DNA of 64,000 nt, from contig CM046876.1 in NCBI GenBank assembly GCA_025667525.1, forward strand, positions 28,359,224-28,423,223, given 5' to 3'. A program made the position numbers and the translations under genes. Origin of the DNA: Glebionis coronaria. Lineage: Eukaryota > Streptophyta > Magnoliopsida > Asterales > Asteraceae. Below the pieces are notes generated by a model. The model did not search any database. It was not told the DNA's origin and saw only the letters and a program-made list of their open reading frames with translations. Of this stretch, positions 57,725 to 64,000 are shown one piece after another (position 1 is the first letter of the stretch; each line of letters starts with the position of its first letter).

Positions 57725-58139
57725 TGTGGAGTCCATAGATCGTTTAGACTCAATGGCAAAAACCATTATATCTAGGATACTCATCATTCATATGATTAAC
57801 ATAGCGGAATAGAATAATGATTAAGAACAAGGTGTTAACAAAGATGAATTCTCCCAAAGTGTGTTTGTATTAATAATTAACACAAACAACTCTAGGCATG
57901 TATACATTGAATCCCATGCCTAGAGATCAAAGCTTGTTGTAGGTTACATAGTGAATGAATAATATGAATGTAAAACCTACGTATGTTTTCTTTATAAACT
58001 AGAAAACATAGCTTACAAAGAAAGCTATTAAATTAATAAAAAGACTCCACCAGCTTGTAGTATTTAACTTTGGCAAAACTAGTCCTTGTCTTCTTATTTT
58101 GTTATTTTTGACACATCAACTCATAATTTTGACCCAACA
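57725..58139 (-). repeat. 5' LTR of the small Copia-like element
   Basis: 415 bp; paired with 54937-55350. The frame reading 58086-58139 into ORF3 is LTR sequence. Confidence 0.92.
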
Positions 58140-58144
58140 TCTAC

Positions 58145-59249
58145 CTCTGAAGAAGATGCAGATACTGCTCTACCTAAGGGGGAGCAATCACTTAAAAAAC
58201 CATCACCCTCAAAAGAGATCCTAACACCAAAACCCATCAGATCCTTCAACCCCATCACTGAGGTGGCGCAAGACAAGGGAAAAGGCATTGCCACTGAGGT
58301 ACCTCAAACAACCCTGCACTCCCTCCAAGAAGAAGATGGATCCACAGCCAGGCACTCTGACATGAACAAATTTAGAAGTGCTGATGAACCACCACTAACC
58401 CCAGAGCAGGCAAAGGCTCAAATCTTGGAACAAAAGAGGTTGGCAAACATTACTCTTTTGTTCCAAGATTTGAGCCTTTGCCTGCTCTGGGGTTAGTGGT
58501 GGTTCATCAGCACTTTTAAATTTGTTCAAGTCAGAGTGCCTGGCTGTGGATCCACCTGCTCTGGGGTTAGTGGTGGTTCGTCAGTACTTTTAAATTTGTT
58601 CAAGTCAGACTGCCTGGCAAACATTAGAACTGCTGAAATCAAGAGCAAAGAAGCTCTTAACAAACTAATCTCTCCAGCTATAAAGGAAGCTCAGCTAAAT
58701 AAGCTCAAAGAACTTGAAGTTAAAAGAAGCAACCTTCAAAAGGAATATGAGAGAATAGTGGACCAAAGAGCAGAGCCCGGTCAAATCACCAAATACGCAT
58801 GTTACACTGACAAAGACAAAAGAGTAGTGATGACCTTATACAGAGAAAACCAACTAACCAACCACAAAGTCTTCATTGACTTTAAACTCAGAGATCTGGG
58901 CCTCTCTGAATGGTTAGAAATGTTGTCTCTTGCCCAAAAGAAGACTGGGCCTGGTGCTGCCCAAATGATGAAAAACATTCAAGCTAAGCTGAATTGGGTA
59001 AGAGACACTGCAAAGAAGCTGAAGGTACCTCTGCCTCCTCAAGTATCACAACAACAATCATCTCAAGGCCAAAGAAAAAGGAAAACCCAAATGAGGCCTC
59101 TGGTAGAAAAGCTGGTCACTGAGAATATTCTTGTAGATGGAATGCACAGAAACCTTATACTTCCCAAAGAGATCACTAAACCAGTGGGTGGCCAAGTATA
59201 CTTAGAACCAGAGACAGGAATGGTCTTCATGAATGGTAATTGTGAGTAA
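58145..59249 (+). pseudogene. Sirevirus ORF3, last segment
   Basis: In phase with 54936 across the insertion. It is Pro/Ser/Lys-rich first, then hits an inverted-repeat insertion (58453-58626) that brings a TAG at 58494-58496. The original frame resumes with a Lys/Glu-rich region of strong coiled-coil character (EALNKLISPAIKEAQLNKLKELEVK cut at about 20 residues per helix), then a compact C-terminus ending at TAA-side stop 59247-59249. It has no membrane segment. Together the ORF3 segments would be about a thousand residues. Confidence 0.75.
58338..58626. repeat. Inverted repeat with 101-bp arms plus partial third copy
   Basis: 58338-58438 and 58453-58553 are near-perfect reverse complements around a 14-base loop. 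58554-58617 is a direct partial copy of the right arm. The added block (58453-58626, 174 bp) is bounded by the 12-bp direct repeat TGGCAAACATTA (58441-58452, 58615-58626). The sequence could form a long hairpin in single-stranded form. Confidence 0.9.
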
Positions 59250-59604
59250 TGCTTTCAGCGAATGAATGAACTACATCTGGTGTCAACTATCCAACTCACA
59301 GACTCAAACAAGGCATCCTAAGGAACTGCAATGAGCTGATGATTTTGAGTTTGAATTTGAGCTGATCATTAATTCTAGGAGTGACAAAGTTGAAGCTCAG
59401 AGAATCTATGATCAAGGCCTCGATCGCTGAAGAACCTTTTATTTTGTTTTATGTTTACACCACTGGGTGTTCTTGTAATAGACTAGGTTCTTTATGTTTA
59501 ATAAAACTCTGAGGTATGTTTGTTAAATTATGTGTAAGAAAACCTGTGTACTCACTTACAATAATTTTAGACTTAGTATAATTTATAAATAAATAAGGGG
59601 AGAT
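59250..59604 (+). other. Sirevirus 3' noncoding region with PPT
   Basis: No coding frame. The tract AAGGGGAGA (59595-59603) abuts the 3' LTR. From 59316 it matches 19315-19603. Confidence 0.8.
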
Positions 59605-60474
59605 TGTTGGGCCAATGAAAGTTTTAACTATGGCCCAGTCTAGATTTGTTTAAATTAGACTAAGTGTTACTGATCGCTGAGAGGACCAGCGACAAAGACC
59701 AGACCAGTGGAAGGCAAAGCCTCATCTGGCACACCAGGAACATTCAAGTCAAAGACAACGTCAGAGAAGTCGAAGACAATCTGAAGTCATACTCACCAGC
59801 GATTACGGATAGGTGGGATGTAGAAGGAATGTGCTAGTGTTCAAGGATCTCTGAGTTGACAATACTCAGAGATCACTTAAGAACCCTAGAAGTCTGATAC
59901 AAGCAAAGCTTGTCCAATCCTTTATAGTTTAGGCGAGAGAATCTACTAAGTGTTTTGAGCGGGACAAAACAAGAGATTCAAGATAAAGCCTAGTACGACC
60001 TTGTGGGACAAAAGGTGAATAGTTGGCAGAACTGTTCACCTAAAGTTGTTTAAAGGTATGTCTCGATTTGGACATGCATTTAATACGTTGTACTCTTCCA
60101 TTCAGAAGATGACACGTATCAACTACTCCCAATAAGGAAGCAACCTCGTACCACTATAAATAGGAGTGAGAAAGAAGAGTTAAGGCAACCCTTGTGCTTG
60201 GATAAATTATCTAAGTTCTTTCTCACTTTGGAACCACTGAGCCCTCAGCTGTCTACCAGCGTCTCATTGGTTCCTTTGTAAACTTGAGTCTCGAATCAAG
60301 TTTACTTGTTCTAGGGTTCATTTCTTATTGTCATTCAACGGGTGTATTCATAGCACTTTGTAATACTTTGTTTATAACAGTTAATAAATCGTTACGCGTT
60401 TGAAAAGTATTTCGTTGTGTTCTTGTGTTTATACGAGTTATAGTTTCGACAATTGTCATATTAAGGGACTTTCA
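59605..60474 (+). repeat. 3' LTR of the Sirevirus element
   Basis: 870 bp, TGTTGG...TTTCA, paired with 19604-20474; TATA-like box at 60154-60163. Confidence 0.9.
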
Positions 60475-62429
60475 AGAAGGCATACTGGTGTTATGAATCT
60501 GACTCGTACATTGAGAAGATATTCGTATGACGTGTACTATGACTGGTGTCCTGACATGTGTCTTCCGAAATGATGCATGAGACATGTGCATTGACTATTG
60601 TCTAGACAAGTATCTTAATGTGCGAGTCTGAATAAGGTTGAGAATTTCTGGTAACTGCTAGGGTTGGCGGATCGATTAGACTGTTGACCTCTGTATTTCT
60701 GGTCACGTTCGTACCGGAATTCCGATGGTTACTAACTGATTAATTATAAGTACGGTGGTTGTCACTAATGCTTTGTCTGTCAATTAATGACGGTCATTAT
60801 CATGACTGTGATTTATGTAACTATTTCTGCTGAGTGACCGGCTGGGTTCCGGTTCCCACTCTTCTGAATGAAAGGTTAGCTGAGTGAAGTGTGACATCTA
60901 GTTGAGAAGGTAAAAGCATGGAATGGAATGGTAGTGTCTGATGGTTGAAATTTATTCTTGTCAGAAATTTCAAACTTATAGTTTTCGTCCTTGTTCTGCA
61001 GAGTCTTTACAGTATAAACAACATCAGCATCTTGAGAAGTCTCCAAAGTATCAGCAGCATCAGCATTTGTGAGGTCTTCAAAGGGTTAGTGGCATCAACA
61101 TCTTGCAAAATCATCAACTCACGAGCAGTATCAGCATCTTATAGAATATCGACAAGTGGAAAATGCTTGGGATGACTGAGGACTGATTAACAATATCCAT
61201 GAAGTAGCGTACATGGAGTAGACTACTGTACATGAAGTACAAAATGAATACTGCATGTGGAGCATATCTGAGACACTGTACGTGGAGTACACAGGAACTA
61301 CTGTACATGGAGTATAACTGAGGCATTATACAAAGGGTACATATGGAATACTGTACATGGCACTGGTGGAAATTTTATGGGATGATCGATACTGGTGTCG
61401 CTTGTCTGACATGATCAAAGAAATAAATTGATTTAAATGGTAGTAAACTGAACTGAAATGAGTAACATGATAGCCTGGTAATTCTTGCGTGGACTTAAAG
61501 CTGGTTGTATAGAGTTTCAAGAATATGATTAAACGGAATTTCAACCATGGTCAACCTGAAGACATGACTCATGAACACCAAACATGATTTATCATGAAAC
61601 GGGATTTTATTGTAACCTCTTCTGATCTTAGCATGAAAACATCATCACCTTGCTGAAAACATAATCCTCATAAGGAGACATGAACTTAGTCAGCATGAAA
61701 ACGACATTCACGTGAGAGTATAAACTTGACTGATACAAAGAACATAGAAGAATAATCAACTTAGGTTTAACATCAACTGATGTGGATAGTTATGGTTTAA
61801 TTTACAGTATTCATAGTAGGAAGCATGTGACTAAGCATGGGCGATTCTGTTTCGATCCATACTTGTCAAAATTTTCTGAGAACTGTCATGTATAGAAATG
61901 TAAAATCTGGGACTAAATATGGTTGGCTGTAGTCCAACTCATATTTGTCAAGATTTTATAGAATGTCATGATATGACAAATGTGAACAACTATGGATCGG
62001 TTCACAAAACAACATTCGATTGAAAAGCATTTAATTTGACCTGAGAAATGGTAAACACATATGGGTCAGTTCACCTAATAACATTCGACTGGAAACATGA
62101 ATCTGTCATGAGTAAGGATGAAAGCCATTGGGTCGGTTCACAAATACAAAAATCTGAACGGGCAAGGGTAAACGCCTATGGGTCGGTTCACCAAAACAAA
62201 ATTCGTAGAGAAGCACATGCGACTAAATATGGCCAGTCCTGTACCAACCTTTTACTTAGTCAAAAACTTTAAGAAAACTGACAGATAATTGAAGAAAACT
62301 GACTAATAAATGCATGAGGAATATGAAAGATAACAACCCCAAAATCTAGAAAGTTCCTGCTGACTACCAACTAGTCACAGGTCAAGTTTTAGAGCCTACA
62401 GGTCGAACCTTGCGCTCTGATACCATAAT
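60475..62429 (-). pseudogene. Decayed 5' internal part (gag side) of the outer Gypsy element
   Basis: Expected to hold gag, but no gag motif is recognisable on the minus strand. It contains degenerate repeats: TACATGGAGTA-like units at about 61200-61370 and (TATGG)GTCGGTTCAC-like units at about 61990-62190. The minus-strand PBS TGGTATCAGAGC lies at 62414-62425, directly beside the 5' LTR. Confidence 0.6.
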
Positions 62430-64000
62430 TGTAACACCCCACTTGGATAAGTGGACCGTTACGTGTATATATGGCGTGTCATCAAAGCATAAGGTAAATG
62501 TCCTAAAACATTAACTGACCATAACGGAAATAACGGAATCAAACATCGGTAATCCAACATAAGCTCAAAACATTAAAAGTAAAATATTGAAAGAAAGGAC
62601 TGAACAATGTCCAACGGCAATATAAAAATGAAGTGCATAAAGTAAAGAAGTCTGAACGGCTTCCATCCAATGTACATGCTCTCATAATCTTAAGAGTGTC
62701 CTGGGGTACCTGCCGTTAGAACATGAAAGAACTACGGCTGAGCATAACGCTCAGTGAACGGATATAATGCATAATAGGAATATACTGAACTTGAAATAAC
62801 TAATAATTACTGAAACTGAAAGACTGATACATGCAGTATGATGAAAACTGTAGAAAAATCTGATAAGTCTGATTTATAAATAATAAAACTGAACTGTTAT
62901 CTGTAAAATCTGAAAACATGCATTTACTGTATTTTAATTGCCAAGAGCTTATATAGGTCATGAGCTGTAACAACTGTTGCATGAATAACTGGAGGGGTGA
63001 CCTCGTCATGTTGTAGAGGGGTGACCTCTAATTACTGTGCTGGGTGGAGGGATCAGCTCCAATGTGAAGGATGTAGAGCACACACCACATTCACTTGATA
63101 ACTGTAAACTTATAAGCCTAGGATGCATCCATATGCCCCACTAATAATACTGATAAAATGGCCAAGCTGAGTTGAATGGGACGCTGCAGGATATCACTCT
63201 CCTACAGGTGAGTCATGACACCGGTGCCTCAAGTGTCATGGTTATGTACCTCCGTAACTAGTACAACTAACTAGTCATGCTTGTATATAAGGCTTAGGCA
63301 ATATCTTAGTTATTAAAATAATTTCTGATAATTTAAAACATATACTGGGAAAAACAACTGGCTGCAGAACGGGGAATCCTAATCATGCATAGAAAGGAAG
63401 TCCTTACTGAAAGGACGGAAAATCCGTACCTCGTGTCTAGTAATGAAATAAGAGCGAAAGCTGAAAGATCTACTCCGACTTTACGGTTACTACATAAATA
63501 ATGAACGCGAAATAAGTTGTTTGATTATTGCTTACTGTTACTGACTTACTGATTCTTATCTGTTCTTAGTTTAATTTATTTTATTATTGTATTACTGTTA
63601 TATATAATCTAATTAAATCTGATAGTCCGGTGTATTTCTGCTAAATCTGACCGTTCTTTAAATGTTTACTGATTAGTATATATCCTGTATTTCTAGTTAT
63701 TGTACATTACACTGTGTTCTGTTATTTACGATATTACCATAATTAATAACATGTTATAAATAGAAGGTTTCCTAAAATAGAACGTTTCTAAATTTGTTTC
63801 TAAATAAATGGTTTCATAGTTAATTAACTCATTTAATTAAGCTCATACGATTTAATAAATAAAACAAGTTAAATCATTAATAATTTAATTTACTAATTAA
63901 ATTAATAAAAACAATTACCGTTTTGCTAAAATTACGATATGAAGCTTTATTTGTAAAATGAGTTAAATGTTAAATAGATAAAATCTCTTGTTTCATTTCT
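62430..64000 (-). repeat. 5' LTR of the outer Gypsy element, truncated by the window end
   Basis: Starts TGTAACACCCC and follows 949-2520 closely through to 64000; about 1 kb more should lie beyond the window. Confidence 0.88.

Larger units (their letters stand above)
54937..58139 (-). mobile_element. Small non-autonomous Copia-like LTR element inside ORF3
   Basis: LTRs of 414 and 415 bp (54937-55350, 57725-58139), nearly identical. The TSD TCTAC is at 54932-54936 and 58140-58144. The PBS TGGTATCAGAGC is read on the minus strand at 57711-57722 beside the right LTR. A purine tract AGGGGAAGAT on the minus strand abuts the left LTR (55351). The element therefore points left, and the LTR starts TGTTGGGTC on the minus strand. 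The 2.37-kb internal part has no recognisable protein, so it moves in trans. Its minus-strand LTR opening resembles Copia/Sirevirus LTRs, but the assignment to Copia is by ends and PBS only. Confidence 0.92.
19604..60474 (+). mobile_element. Sirevirus-type Ty1/Copia retrotransposon, broken by three nested elements
   Basis: LTRs of 871 and 870 bp start TGTTGGGCC and end ACTTTCA. A PBS resembling initiator tRNA-Met follows the 5' LTR and a purine tract precedes the 3' LTR. The domain order is gag with multiple CCHC knuckles, protease, integrase, RT, RNase H, then a third ORF in the position of Sirevirus env-like genes. Integrase before RT defines Copia; the extra 3' ORF and multi-knuckle gag fit the SIRE lineage. 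Nested insertions are at 23404-37459 (pol), 41389-52502 (ORF3) and 54937-58139 (ORF3). Removing them leaves about 12.5 kb, a normal Sirevirus size. No clear TSD is visible, because the left end carries the extra fragment 19315-19603. Confidence 0.88.
949..64000 (-). mobile_element. Outer decayed Ty3/Gypsy chromovirus-like element (continues past window end)
   Basis: The left LTR (949-3509) and the start of a matching right LTR (62430 onward) are in direct orientation. A PBS complementary to initiator tRNA-Met lies just inside the right LTR on the minus strand (62414-62425), and purine tracts lie just inside the left LTR, so the element is transcribed leftward. Degenerate RT on the minus strand at 18520-18800 and 5069-5214 places it near the Tekay/Del chromoviruses, and the bases next to the 3' LTR match the end of the Tekay-like element at 49590-49640. 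After removal of nested insertions the internal part is about 4.7 kb, close to a full-length element. The coding capacity is dead throughout. It is the oldest layer of the stack. Confidence 0.85.

Noticed and set aside
58536..58620. Separate gene starting at ATG 58536
   Set aside because: That start lies inside the inverted-repeat insertion; the real frame enters from upstream ORF3.
1..64000. Host protein-coding gene or rRNA
   Set aside because: Nearly every segment is accounted for by retroelements; no plant gene family or rRNA motif was recognised.

Overview
The window looks like intergenic plant chromatin. It is a nested stack of LTR retrotransposons with no host gene that I can support. 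The best guess for the organism is a daisy-family plant (Asteraceae). The zinc-knuckle ORF at 10170-12359 and the third ORF of the Copia element resemble, from memory, repeat-derived proteins often annotated in that family; this is recollection, not a search. Composition is AT-rich, and PBS, PPT, TG...CA ends and 5-bp target duplications can be read directly.

Layout. Level 1 is a decayed minus-strand Ty3/Gypsy chromovirus-like element (949 to beyond 64000). Its 3' LTR is at 949-3509, its 5' LTR starts at 62430, and reverse-transcriptase relics lie at 5069-5214 and 18520-18800. Two elements sit inside it. (a) 5282-18315 (TSD ATTCC) is a non-autonomous Athila-like element with 4.1-kb LTRs, a tRNA-Asp PBS and one long zinc-knuckle ORF. 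(b) 19604-60474 is a Sirevirus-type Copia element (870-bp LTRs) with gag, pol and a third, env-position ORF. The Sirevirus is broken three times: by an Athila element at 23404-37459 (TSD AAGGG) in pol, by a Tekay-like Gypsy element at 41389-52502 (TSD GCATG) in ORF3, and by a small minus-strand non-autonomous Copia-like element at 54937-58139 (TSD TCTAC) in ORF3. The Athila gag is itself split by a 3.9-kb solo LTR at 26495-30355 (TSD AGGAC), antisense and related to the LTRs of element (a). Maximum nesting depth is four.

How the parts relate. No autonomous element has an intact coding set; stops, frameshifts and insertions break all of them. The non-autonomous Athila-like element has nearly identical LTRs, so it moved recently and must have borrowed Pol, plausibly from Athila-type elements sharing its tRNA-Asp PBS. 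Each clean insertion interrupts a reading frame that resumes in phase after the second TSD copy, which makes the order of events firm.

Most unusual observations: three tRNA-like modules with A-box, B-box and T-run in each giant LTR; three short GT-AG introns inferred inside the Tekay-like gag; a 744-bp phase-0 intron carrying a four-copy minisatellite in the Sirevirus ORF3; a cluster of GC-rich palindromes and a duplicated PBS in the Athila leader; and a 101-bp-arm inverted repeat in ORF3.
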